Shown in pieces: positions 1-7,361 of a DNA stretch of 17,929 nt; the stretch's first letter is position 1; every line of letters starts with the position of its first letter. The notes beneath the pieces were generated by a model. It did not search any database and was not told the DNA's origin. It saw only the letters and a program-made list of their open reading frames with translations. A program made the position numbers and the translations under genes. This stretch comes from JBJSXF01 sp046086225 (GTDB taxonomy: Bacteria; Actinomycetota; Acidimicrobiia; IMCC26256; PALSA-610), in NCBI GenBank assembly GCA_046086225.1, contig JBJSXF010000199.1, positions 1 through 17,929 on the forward strand, read 5' to 3'.

Positions 1-108
1 GGTGGTGGGTGCGACGGTGGTGGTCGTGGTGGTGGGTGCGACGGTGGTGGTCGTGGTGGTGGGTGCGACGGTGGTGGTCGTGGTGGTGGGTGCGACGGTG
101 GTGGTCGT
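1..108 (-). repeat. 27-bp tandem repeat encoding TTTTTTVAP stalk
   Basis: Four identical 27-bp units lie at 1-27, 28-54, 55-81 and 82-108, and the array probably continues beyond the window. Each unit is nine codons (six Thr, Val, Ala, Pro) on the minus strand, so changes in copy number keep frame and only alter stalk length. There are no spacers, so it is not CRISPR. Confidence 0.95.
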
Positions 109-1041
109 GGTGGTGGTCGTGACCGTGGCGGTGGTCATCGAGACGGTGTTGGAGCTCGCCGAGACGTTGCCGCTGAGATCGCGGGCGGTCACCGAGTACG
201 CGTAGATCGTACCCGGGGCGAGGGCGGGGCTGCCGTCCCAGTAGGTCGTCGACTGGGTGACCAGACGCTCGCCGATGGCCTGACCGTTGCGCCACACCGT
301 GTAGGCCTTCACGCCGAAGGCATCGGTGGACGGGTCCCAGGCCAGCGTGATCGAGGAGGCAGTGCTGCCGGTGATCCGCAGGGCGCCGGGCACGGTCGGG
401 GCGATGCCGTCGGTGGTGATGTATACCGACGCCGATGAGGGCGAGATGTTGGCGTAGCCGTCGACGGCCACGACGAAGTACTGGTTCTTGGCGTTCATAA
501 CCGGCGTCTGGTCGACGAATGCGGTGTCGGTGGTCGACCCGATCTTCGTCATGACCGAGTTCACCGTGCGCCAGACGTCGTAGTGGTCGAGGCGGACGTC
601 GTCGGTGGCGGCGCTCCAGTCGAGCGACACGGTCGAGGTGCTCCGCGAGAAGGAACCGCTGACCCCGGTGGGCGTGGTCGGCGGCATCGTGTCGGCCTTC
701 GTCCACGCGGTGAGGATCGGCGACGCGGCGGAAACGTTGTCGGCCGCGTCGCTCGCGGTGACGTAATAGGTGTGCGTGCTGCGCGGCCACATGCCGGTGT
801 CGGTGAAGCTCGGCGCAGCCGATGCGCCGACGACGGCGACGAGGCCGCCGTCGCGGTAGAGCCGGTAGCCGGTCACCCCGACGTTGTCGGTTGCCGGCGA
901 CCAGGTCACGGTGATCGAGGTGCTCGTGGTGGTGGGCACCGCCAGGTTCTGCGGTGCCGACGGGGCGGTGGTGTCACCGGCGGTGAGCGCACCGACCGCT
1001 GCGGTGCCGAACGTGCTCCCGATGATCGCGGTCAGGATCAC
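1..1041 (-). CDS. Secreted fibronectin type III domain protein (partial, N-terminus apparently frameshifted)
   Basis: The minus strand is open from the left edge of the window up to a TGA at 1063-1065; the only start codon in that frame is a GTG at 1041, with no ribosome binding site. The product begins with a hydrophobic stretch (ILTAIIGSTFGTAAVGAL), then has three FnIII domains of about 90 residues. Each starts with an 'AP..P' segment and carries a 'ITVTWSPATD..GV..Y.LYRDG'-type core and an 'YYVTASDAADNVS'-type C-terminal strand. A Thr-rich stalk of TTTTTTVAP repeats follows and runs out of the window. FnIII domains are extracellular adhesion or spacer modules. The same stalk type precedes LPVTG in the neighbouring gene, so wall anchoring is likely (inference). 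In another frame an ATG at 1099 or 1084 gives an Arg-rich n-region that would complete a signal peptide if one base were removed. It is therefore a frameshifted gene, a sequencing error, or a gene using the weak GTG. Confidence 0.8.
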   Translation of the reverse strand, partial: MILTAIIGSTFGTAAVGALTAGDTTAPSAPQNLAVPTTTSTSITVTWSPATDNVGVTGYRLYRDGGLVAVVGASAAPSFTDTGMWPRSTHTYYVTASDAADNVSAASPILTAWTKADTMPPTTPTGVSGSFSRSTSTVSLDWSAATDDVRLDHYDVWRTVNSVMTKIGSTTDTAFVDQTPVMNAKNQYFVVAVDGYANISPSSASVYITTDGIAPTVPGALRITGSTASSITLAWDPSTDAFGVKAYTVWRNGQAIGERLVTQSTTYWDGSPALAPGTIYAYSVTARDLSGNVSASSNTVSMTTATVTTTTTTTTVAPTTTTTTVAPTTTTTTVAPTTTTTTVAPTT

Positions 1042-1129
1042 GACAGCGACGGAGGCGGCGGGTCAGGCGCAGGTTGTTGCTCATCACGTTGGTATCCATC
1101 GGCACCGAACCCCGCGGAGTTGAACGCGA

Positions 1130-1159
1130 AGCGTAGCCAGGAGGGGGGTCTTTGGTCCC
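1130..1159 (-). promoter_or_regulatory. Putative promoter of FnIII gene with overlapping DosR-like box
   Basis: Read on the minus strand, TACGCT (1135-1130) fits the actinobacterial -10 form TANNNT and would start transcription near 1123, about 24 bases before the ATG at 1099. GGGACCAAAGACCC (1159-1146) sits across the -35 position and resembles the DosR/DevR-type box (GGGAC...CCC). No strong -35 hexamer is visible, which would fit an activator-dependent promoter. The regulator assignment is a guess. Confidence 0.35.
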
Positions 1160-1337
1160 GTTCTCGGCGGGATGTGCGCGCGGGACGTCCCGGGATCCGG
1201 CCACGGAGGGCGCGAATGTGAGGAAAGCCGCATTTCCCCCGTCGCAGTCGGTTTCGTCGCATCCTCGAGCTCCTCCGCCGGGGACGAGTGTCCCCCGGAC
1301 CCGGTCCGCTCAATCTCTCCGGTCCGGGTCTCCGGAC

Positions 1338-1359
1338 CCATCGGCCATCCGGCCGATGG
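1338..1359. other. Perfect 9-bp inverted repeat
   Basis: CCATCGGCC, loop ATCC, GGCCGATGG. It lies in the middle of the divergent intergenic region, about 74 bases upstream of the -35 of the LPXTG gene, and could be an operator or an RNA hairpin. No partner is known. Confidence 0.5.
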
Positions 1360-1431
1360 AACCGGTCCTCGAACCCGCTCCGTGTCCGGACGAACGCCAT
1401 CTCGGGTCGGGGACCGGACCCGGGCCGAAAG

Positions 1432-1461
1432 TTGCCGTCGGGGGGTGTGAAGGTCTAGTTT
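1432..1461 (+). promoter_or_regulatory. Promoter of the LPXTG surface protein gene
   Basis: A -35 TTGCCG (1432-1437), an 18-bp spacer and a -10 TAGTTT (1456-1461) predict a start near 1468. That gives a leader of roughly 88 bases before the ATG at 1556, unlike the leaderless genes elsewhere in the window. Confidence 0.55.
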
Positions 1462-1555
1462 CTGCGGGAATACCCGGGTTCTCCGGGCGCGCTCGCGTCC
1501 GGCTGATCGGGTCAGGATGGTCCCGCTCGGGGCCAGGTGGCGAGGGGAGAAGCCA

Positions 1556-4500
1556 ATGTCGAGGACGCGTCGGCGCGCAGGATTGCGCCGGGTGCCGATT
1601 GCCGCCCTGCTGGGCCTGGCGCTGATGGTCGGCGGGTCGTTCGTCGCAACCTCGGCCGTCTACGCCGCTCCGGAGCACGGTCTCGCCGTGGTGAAGGGCT
1701 GCGACAGCCCGACCACCGTCGGTCAGAAGACGAAGTGCTACTTCGGCGTCTACAACAATCAGGGCGATCCCGACACCCTCACCATCACGAGCCTCTCCGA
1801 CGTCGTGGCCTCGGCCGGCGGCAACGTGAGCTCGGGCAACGTGCTCTCCTTGCTCGACCTCGTGACCGCGGGCGGCGCCAGCTGTGGTGGCACGCCGTTC
1901 ACGTGCACGCTGCCGGTCGGCGGGAGCATCGAGACGAACACCGCCTTCGAGTTCTACACGGTGACCGCGGCCGATGTGGCCAACGCCAACCCCCTCCCCG
2001 ACACCGTGACCGTCACCTGGACCGACACCTGCAACAGCGGCGCGCCGAACTGCCCGGTCGGACCGCAGACTTCCACCACCGGCAGCCAGACGACGCTCCA
2101 GAAGGCGCCGTCCTCCACCGCCACGACCATCCTCAAGAACTCCGACGGTTCGGTGGTGCCCTCGCCCTTCATCGTGCCGGCGGGCACGGTTGTGCGGGAC
2201 ACGGCGACCGTGACCGGCACCGTGGGCGGACCCACCCCGACGGGTACGGTCACCTTCGACTTCTTCACGAACGCCGACTGCACCGGCACCCCCGACTCGA
2301 CCTCGTCGCCGGTGGCGCTCTCCTCCGGCCTGGCCGACGCGACCGGCTTCACCAAGACGCTCTCGAGCGTCGGTGGCTACGGGTTCCTCGCCCACTACTC
2401 GGGGGACGGCTACTACTCGGCCTCCGACGGCCCCTGCGAGCCCATCTCGGCGGTCGACGCCCGGATCACCATCACCGCCAACGGCACGAACGAGGTCGGC
2501 GACCCCCACACGTTCACCGTGACCCTCCAGACCAACGACGGCACCGGCTGGGCGGCAGCGGCGGGCGAGTCGGTCACCACCTCGCTCACCGACACCAACG
2601 GCGCCTCGGCCGGTGTGAACTCGGGCGCGAGCACCTGCGCGCCGCCCGGTGGCACGCTGAACGGCAGCGGCCAGTGCACCATCGTGTTCCAGAGCGGCTC
2701 GGCCGGCGTCACCACGGGCAACGCCTCGTGGACCGGCTCGGTCGGTGGCGTGAGTTTCACGCGGGCGACCAACGGCAATGCCGGTCCCGGCGGCTCGGGC
2801 CCGGCCGTGAAGACCTGGGTCGACGGACGCATCAAGATCGAGCCCTCCGACACCAACGAAGTGGGCAACGCCCACACCTTCGACGTCACCGTCGAGCAGA
2901 ACGCAGGCGGGGGCTCCTGGGCTCCGGCAGTCGGCGTGACGGTGGCGGGATCAATCGCCCCCGGTATCTCGATTGCGACCATCACGGGCGGCACCTGCGA
3001 GACCGGCACGACGAACGCTTCGGGTGTGTGCACCTTCACGGTGAACAGCTCCACGGTCGGCACCGGCACGGTGAACGCGTCGGCGACCTGGTCGGTCGGC
3101 GGGGTCTCGATCACCCGGGCCACCAACGGCACCTCGGGGTACGGCTCGAACACCACGGCTACCAAGACCTGGGTCGACGCCCGCATCAAGATCTCGCCCG
3201 ACGCCACGAACGAGGTGGGTGACCCCCACACGTTCACGGTGACGGTCGAGAAGAACGCCGGTGACGGCAATGGCTTCGTTGCCGCTTCGGGCGTGACGGT
3301 CACGCCGTCGATCAGCAACACGAACGGCGCCACGGCGACCGTGACCGGTGGCACGTGCCAGTCCGGCACGACGAATGCCTCGGGCCAGTGCACCGTGATC
3401 ATCAACAGCCCGACCACGGGCAAGACCACGGTCGACGCCTCGGCTTCGGTCACCATCAACGGTGTGGTCGGCTCGGCCACGGTCTCCCGCTCCACCGCGA
3501 GCACCCCCGGTCCGGGCGGCACCAACGGCTCGGTGAAGACCTGGGTCGACGCGAGCATCGTCATCACCCCGTCCGACACCTCGGAGGTCGGGGGCACGTT
3601 GACCTTCGTCGTGACCGTCCGCAAGGACCTCGGTGACGGGAACGGTCTCGTTCCGGCACCGGGTGTTTCCGTCACCGGCTCGCTGGCGCAGCTCTTCGGC
3701 GCCACGGCGACGATCACCGCCGGCACCTGCGAGTCGTCGGTCACCGACGCCTCGGGGGTGTGCTTTTTCACCGTGACCAGCCCGACGACCGGCCGCACCG
3801 TCGGCAATGCGGCGGCGACCATCGTGGTCGCCGGCGTCTCGATCGACCGGGACACCGATCCCGACTCGGCGACGCCTCAGGGTGACTGCACCCCGAACTG
3901 CGGTCCGGCCACCAAGACCTGGGTCGACGCCAACATCACCATCGACCCCGATGGCGTGAACCAGGTGGGCGACCCCCACACGTTCACGGTCACCGTGAAG
4001 CAGGACGCAGGTGACGGCAACGGCCTCCAACCCGTCGACGGTGCCACGATCACGCCGACCCTCGTGAACTCGGGCGGCTCCACTGCCCAGATCACGGGTG
4101 GCACCTGCGACAGCGGCACGACCAACGCCTCCGGTCAGTGCACGATCATCGTGAACAGCCCCACGGCGGGCACGGCGACGGTCGACGTCTCCGTCACGCT
4201 CACGATCAACGGCCTCGTCGGCAGTGACACCCCCACCCGGGCGACCGACGGCAACGCCGGCCCCGGTGGCTCCGACGGTGCGACGAAGACCTGGATCAAC
4301 GCCAGCATCATGATCGAGCCCGACGCGACCAACGAGGTGAGCGATTCGCACACCTTCACGGTCACGGTGAAGGCCGACCAGGGCTCCGGTCTCGATCCGG
4401 CGGCGGGCGTGACGGTCACTCCGTCGATCAGCAACCTGAACGGCGCCACGGCGACGATCACCGGCGGCACCTGCGAGTCGTCGGTCACCGACGCCTCGGG

Positions 4501-5212
4501 ACAGTGCACGATCGTTATCTCCAGCCCGACCTCCGGCCAGACCGTGGCGAACGCCTCGGCGACGGTCACGGTCGATGGCGTTCCGGTGACGGTCGACACC
4601 GACCCGGCGACCTCGGCCTGTACCTCCGGCCCCTGCGGCTCGGGTCCGGCCACGAAGACGTGGGTCGACGCCAACATCACCATCGGCCCCGACGGCCGTA
4701 ACCCGGTCAACGCCCCGCACACCTTCACGGTGACGGTGCAGCAGGACCGCGGTGACGGCAACGGGTTCGTCCCGGCCGAGGGTGCCGAGGTGAGCTTCAC
4801 TCTCGACGACTCGGACGGCGCCAGCACGGTCGTCGACGAGGCGGCGAGCACGTGCGTGACCACCGGCGTCACCGACGCCGACGGCCAGTGCACGATCGTC
4901 TTCACGAGCTCGACGACCGGAACCACGACCGGGAACGCAGCGACGACGCTCAGCGTCGGCGGCGTGACCCTGAACCGTGACACCGACCCGGCTACCGACG
5001 ACCCCACGGCGGGTCCCGACGGCTCGGGCCCGGCGGTGAAGACCTGGTACGACACGCCGACCACGACCACCACGACGATCGCCCCGGTGTTGCCCGTCAC
5101 GGGTGCGAACACCTCGTCGCTCGTCCTGCCCGGTCTCGCGATGATCGCCGCCGGCGCGGCGCTCCTCCTGGCGACGGCCCGCTCGATGGCCCGACGTCGG
5201 CGAATGATCTGA
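1556..5212 (+). CDS. LPXTG cell-wall-anchored surface protein with seven Ig-like repeats
   Basis: The protein has 1218 residues. The ATG at 1556 is preceded by GAGGGGAGA (1542-1550) and gives a classic signal peptide: Arg-rich n-region (MSRTRRR), a hydrophobic core, and cleavage near VYA/AP at residues 34-38. Residues 40-300 hold a Cys-containing N-terminal domain (GLAVVKGCDSPTTVGQ) and an Ig-like domain (GTVTFDFF...HYSGDGYY). Residues 301-1165 are seven tandem repeats of 118-128 residues. Each contains a 'NEVG.PHTFTVTV' strand, a conserved Cys pair and a terminal KTW. A TTTTTT linker, the sortase motif LPVTG (1179-1183), a hydrophobic segment and an Arg-rich tail (ARRRRMI) end it. Sortase anchoring is established for this C-terminal layout; no sortase gene is in the window. 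The role (adhesin, S-layer-like or stalk) cannot be told. A 15-bp hairpin follows the stop. Confidence 0.95.
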   Translation: MSRTRRRAGLRRVPIAALLGLALMVGGSFVATSAVYAAPEHGLAVVKGCDSPTTVGQKTKCYFGVYNNQGDPDTLTITSLSDVVASAGGNVSSGNVLSLLDLVTAGGASCGGTPFTCTLPVGGSIETNTAFEFYTVTAADVANANPLPDTVTVTWTDTCNSGAPNCPVGPQTSTTGSQTTLQKAPSSTATTILKNSDGSVVPSPFIVPAGTVVRDTATVTGTVGGPTPTGTVTFDFFTNADCTGTPDSTSSPVALSSGLADATGFTKTLSSVGGYGFLAHYSGDGYYSASDGPCEPISAVDARITITANGTNEVGDPHTFTVTLQTNDGTGWAAAAGESVTTSLTDTNGASAGVNSGASTCAPPGGTLNGSGQCTIVFQSGSAGVTTGNASWTGSVGGVSFTRATNGNAGPGGSGPAVKTWVDGRIKIEPSDTNEVGNAHTFDVTVEQNAGGGSWAPAVGVTVAGSIAPGISIATITGGTCETGTTNASGVCTFTVNSSTVGTGTVNASATWSVGGVSITRATNGTSGYGSNTTATKTWVDARIKISPDATNEVGDPHTFTVTVEKNAGDGNGFVAASGVTVTPSISNTNGATATVTGGTCQSGTTNASGQCTVIINSPTTGKTTVDASASVTINGVVGSATVSRSTASTPGPGGTNGSVKTWVDASIVITPSDTSEVGGTLTFVVTVRKDLGDGNGLVPAPGVSVTGSLAQLFGATATITAGTCESSVTDASGVCFFTVTSPTTGRTVGNAAATIVVAGVSIDRDTDPDSATPQGDCTPNCGPATKTWVDANITIDPDGVNQVGDPHTFTVTVKQDAGDGNGLQPVDGATITPTLVNSGGSTAQITGGTCDSGTTNASGQCTIIVNSPTAGTATVDVSVTLTINGLVGSDTPTRATDGNAGPGGSDGATKTWINASIMIEPDATNEVSDSHTFTVTVKADQGSGLDPAAGVTVTPSISNLNGATATITGGTCESSVTDASGQCTIVISSPTSGQTVANASATVTVDGVPVTVDTDPATSACTSGPCGSGPATKTWVDANITIGPDGRNPVNAPHTFTVTVQQDRGDGNGFVPAEGAEVSFTLDDSDGASTVVDEAASTCVTTGVTDADGQCTIVFTSSTTGTTTGNAATTLSVGGVTLNRDTDPATDDPTAGPDGSGPAVKTWYDTPTTTTTTIAPVLPVTGANTSSLVLPGLAMIAAGAALLLATARSMARRRRMI
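2456..5050 (+). repeat. Seven tandem Ig-like protein repeats
   Basis: Units begin at 2456, 2822, 3176, 3548, 3926, 4298 and 4667 (354-384 bp each) and each ends in codons for KTW. Units 2-6 have a C-x10-C pair, unit 1 C-x12-C and unit 7 C-x11-C, probably one disulfide per domain. Units are diverged at the DNA level, so the array is old, although segments such as the codons for 'GDPHTFTVT' stay almost identical. Confidence 0.9.
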
Positions 5213-5236
5213 TCCTGCGGGATCCGATGTGCTCCT

Positions 5237-5270
5237 GAGTGAGGGGCCCTCTCCGGAGGGCCCCTCACTC
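5237..5270 (+). terminator. Strong hairpin terminator after surface protein gene
   Basis: A perfect 15-bp stem (GAGTGAGGGGCCCTC at 5237-5251 with its complement at 5256-5270) closes a TCCG tetraloop, 24 bases after the stop. There is no T-tract, as is common for actinobacterial terminators. It insulates the downstream DUF3263 promoter. Confidence 0.8.
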
Positions 5271-5300
5271 GCGTCCGGGCCCGGTGCGCCGGGAGGGTCC

Positions 5301-5329
5301 TTGTATTCACCGGCTTCGGCGGCGAGACT
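5301..5329 (+). promoter_or_regulatory. Promoter of DUF3263 gene (leaderless)
   Basis: TTGTAT (5301-5306), a 17-bp spacer, GAGACT (5324-5329), then seven bases to the ATG at 5337. Transcription would start at or next to the start codon, and no Shine-Dalgarno sequence is present. Confidence 0.55.
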
Positions 5330-5336
5330 TACACGG

Positions 5337-5603
5337 ATGTCATTCGAGGCACTCGCCGAGGACGAACGCGCCCTGCTCGACTTCGAGCGGATCGCGTGGA
5401 CGCTGTCCGGTCGCAAGGAGGACAAGATCCGCGATCGGTTCGGCATCTCGCCGAGCAGCTACTACCGGGCGCTCCACCTGGTGGTCGACCGGCCGGCCGC
5501 CTTCGCCTACGACCCGCTCACCGTGCTGCGCGTCCGCCGTCGGCGCGAAGCGCACCGCCGCGACCGGATCCAGGGTCGGCGGGCCGACCCGAGGACGCGC
5601 TGA
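5337..5603 (+). CDS. DUF3263 family protein
   Basis: This 88-residue basic protein is of the actinobacterial DUF3263 type. It has an N-terminal 'LLDFERIAWTLSGRKEDKIRDRFGIS' helix, a helix-turn-helix-like 'SSYYRALHLVVDRP' segment, then 'YDPLTVLRVRRRREAHRRDR'. The 'FGIS...YYRAL' pattern resembles a small DNA-binding domain, but the family's biochemical role is not established. The ATG at 5337 fits the family start and lies seven bases after a -10. It is 26 bases upstream of the LytR_C gene. From memory, a DUF3263 gene next to a LytR_C gene also occurs in mycobacteria (Rv0430/Rv0431), which supports the call. Confidence 0.85.
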   Translation: MSFEALAEDERALLDFERIAWTLSGRKEDKIRDRFGISPSSYYRALHLVVDRPAAFAYDPLTVLRVRRRREAHRRDRIQGRRADPRTR

Positions 5604-5629
5604 GTGAGATCGTCGGGGGGTGCGGCCCG

Positions 5630-6148
5630 ATGAGCGAGCGCCCGAGCCGCGCGGTGCCGCCCGACGGCACCCTGCCCGCAGTCGTCCGAGGTGCGGCCCT
5701 CATCGGCCTCGCCGTGGTGGTCGGGCTGATCCTGCTCACCCAGGTCGAAGACGACCCGGGTCGGGTGAACCCGGCGTCCCGACCGACACGGACCACGACG
5801 ACCACGACCGCACCGGCGCCGACGACGACCGCACCGGCCGGTCCGGCCCGGATCCCGGCCGAGCTCCCGATCATCGTGCTCAACGCCGGTGGCCCCAACG
5901 GCGCTGCCGGCGCGCTGAGCGCGCAGCTTCGCGAACAGGGCTACACCGATCAGCTCGAGGCGAACGACTGGCCCGGGAAGTCGGTCACCGGCACGGTCGT
6001 GCTGTGTCGGAGCGGCCTCGGCCGGGAAGCGGCGGCGCTGGCGACCGATCTCGGTGGCGTACCCGTCGACGACTTCCCGAATCCGGCGCCCCCGAACTCC
6101 GACGGCGCTGATTGCGTCGTGGCGGTCGGGACCGGCGCATCCCGGTAG
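5630..6148 (+). CDS. Membrane-anchored LytR_C domain protein (VirR-like)
   Basis: 172 residues. A short cytoplasmic N-terminus precedes one transmembrane segment at about residues 20-42 (GAALIGLAVVVGLILLTQV). A Thr/Pro/Ala linker (TTTTTTAPAPTTTAPA) follows, then an extracytoplasmic LytR_C domain starting near residue 80 (IIVLNAGGPNGAAGALSAQL...GYTDQ). LytR_C domains occur at the end of LytR-CpsA-Psr cell-wall ligases and in stand-alone proteins such as mycobacterial VirR, linked to envelope integrity; there is no catalytic LCP domain here. The start ATG at 5630 has a G-run (5615-5620) nine bases upstream. It is probably cotranscribed with the DUF3263 gene. Two Cys in the LytR_C domain (VVLCRSG, ADCVVAV) could pair. 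Confidence 0.85.
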   Translation: MSERPSRAVPPDGTLPAVVRGAALIGLAVVVGLILLTQVEDDPGRVNPASRPTRTTTTTTAPAPTTTAPAGPARIPAELPIIVLNAGGPNGAAGALSAQLREQGYTDQLEANDWPGKSVTGTVVLCRSGLGREAAALATDLGGVPVDDFPNPAPPNSDGADCVVAVGTGASR

Positions 6149-6164
6149 CGCAGCCCGAGCGAGG

Positions 6165-6181
6165 CCGCGGGCGGGCCGCGG
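6165..6181. terminator. Possible bidirectional terminator between convergent genes
   Basis: CCGCGG, loop GCGGG, CCGCGG, in the 41-bp gap between the LytR_C stop and the stop of the M20 gene on the other strand. It is short but well placed. Confidence 0.4.
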
Positions 6182-6189
6182 TCCGGATC

Positions 6190-7356
6190 TCAGGCCGAGG
6201 TCGTCGAACCGAGGAGCCGATCGCGCAGCGGCCCGACGGCAAGGTCGATCGCTGTCCAGGCCATGCCGAGCGCCCCTTCCATCACGGCCCGATCCGCCGA
6301 GGCGTTCACCGCCGCCTCGGTGAACCCGGGCTGGTGATTGACCGCGCCGCCGGTGTCGATTGCGAGGCACGGATGGATCGCGGGCATGGCGAGCGACACG
6401 TTGCCCATGTCGGTCGAGAAGGTGGTCTCGCCGTCGGCCGACTCGGGACGGCCGAGGGCCCGGGCGTTGGCCCGGAAGAGTTCGCCCAGGTCGTGGTCGT
6501 GCTCCATGTGCGCGTAGTCGGGGCTCCCGGGTGTGATCGCAACCGTCGCGCCGGTCGCCAGCGCCCCCGCCTCGAAGCAGTGGTGGACCCGTGGGCGCAG
6601 CCCGGCGAGGTCCTCGAGGCGCGGGGCCCGGGCCATCCAGGTGCCCTCGGTGTAGTCGGGAACGACATTCGGCGCCGAGCCACCGTTGGCCACGAAGCCG
6701 TGGACCTGCTCTCCGGGACGGAGGTGCTGGCGGAGCAGCCCGATCGCGACCTGGGCGACGGTCATCGCGTCGGCGGCGTTGATCCCGAGGTGCGGCGCGA
6801 GCGCCGCGTGCGCGGCGCGGCCTTCGTATGCGACCTGGATGATCGCGGTCGCCGTGACCCGCGGGTAGAGGTCTTCGCGCGGCGTGGGGTGCACCATCAT
6901 CGCGGCATGCATGCCGGCGAATGCGCCCCGATCGATCAGCATCTGTTTGCCGCCGCCCCCCTCCTCGGCGGGCGTGCCGATCACCGTCACCGTGAGCCCG
7001 AGATCGTCGACGAGCGGCGCGAGGGCGAGCCCGGCGCCGACTGCGGCCGCGGCGATGATGTTGTGTCCACACGCGTGTCCGAGACCGGGCAGGGCGTCGT
7101 ACTCGGCGCAGATCGCGAGGTGGAGCGGACCGGAGCCGATCCGGCACGAGAACGCAGTCGGCAGGTCGGCGATGCCGGCATCGATGGTGAGCCCGGCATC
7201 GGTGAGGGCCCCGGCGGTCCAGGCGCTCGTTCGGTGCTCCTCGAACTTGAGCTCGGGGCAGCCGTGGATCCGGTGGCTCAGCGCGACGAGGGCCGCACCG
7301 TTGCCGTCGACGATCTCCCGGGCGCGGGTCTTGGCCGAATCGATGGTGGCGGTCAC
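6190..7356 (-). CDS. M20 family amidohydrolase/peptidase (PM20D2/AbgB-like)
   Basis: 388 residues, complete. It has the M20D signatures: HRIHGCPEL (28-36), the metal-binding stretch EYDALPGLGHACGHN (85-99), and TPAEEGGGGK (128 onward) with the catalytic Glu pair 131-132. A conserved His lies in the dimerisation-lid region ('YEGRAAHAALAPHLGIN'). M20D enzymes are cytoplasmic metallohydrolases cleaving N-acyl or dipeptide amide bonds; the AEYDALPG...GHACGHN form is closest to the ACY1L2/PM20D2 and aminobenzoyl-glutamate hydrolase branch. The substrate cannot be told from sequence. The GTG start at 7356 is chosen because it lies six bases after a NANNNT hexamer and only 17 bp from the divergent otsB start. 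Its role next to trehalose genes is unclear. Confidence 0.9.
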   Translation of the reverse strand: MTATIDSAKTRAREIVDGNGAALVALSHRIHGCPELKFEEHRTSAWTAGALTDAGLTIDAGIADLPTAFSCRIGSGPLHLAICAEYDALPGLGHACGHNIIAAAAVGAGLALAPLVDDLGLTVTVIGTPAEEGGGGKQMLIDRGAFAGMHAAMMVHPTPREDLYPRVTATAIIQVAYEGRAAHAALAPHLGINAADAMTVAQVAIGLLRQHLRPGEQVHGFVANGGSAPNVVPDYTEGTWMARAPRLEDLAGLRPRVHHCFEAGALATGATVAITPGSPDYAHMEHDHDLGELFRANARALGRPESADGETTFSTDMGNVSLAMPAIHPCLAIDTGGAVNHQPGFTEAAVNASADRAVMEGALGMAWTAIDLAVGPLRDRLLGSTTSA

Positions 7357-7361
7357 GCCGG

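Larger units (their letters stand above)
1100..1555. other. Divergent intergenic regulatory region between two surface-protein genes
   Basis: About 450 bp with no credible gene. It holds promoters for both sides (described separately), a DosR-like box at 1146-1159 and a perfect 12-bp palindrome CGGGACGTCCCG at 1181-1192. It also holds a 6-bp hairpin (GGTCCG 1321-1326 with CGGACC 1333-1338) and directly after it a 9-bp perfect hairpin at 1338-1359 with loop ATCC. I could not match any known riboswitch to it. Short open frames here lack ribosome binding sites and coding character. Confidence 0.6.

Noticed and set aside
1..108. Short direct repeats that could suggest a CRISPR array
   Set aside because: The units abut with no spacers and read in frame as a Thr-rich stalk.
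1100..1260. A c-di-AMP (ydaO) or c-di-GMP riboswitch upstream of the FnIII gene
   Set aside because: Some G-rich pieces look similar, but the conserved core and closing stem could not be found.
2951..5446. Long antisense open frames over the surface protein gene (also at 1310-2875, 2413-3855 and 4135-5310)
   Set aside because: They mirror the repeats of the sense gene, read as Arg/Gly/Val-rich sequence without domains, and have no ribosome binding site; a high-GC artefact.
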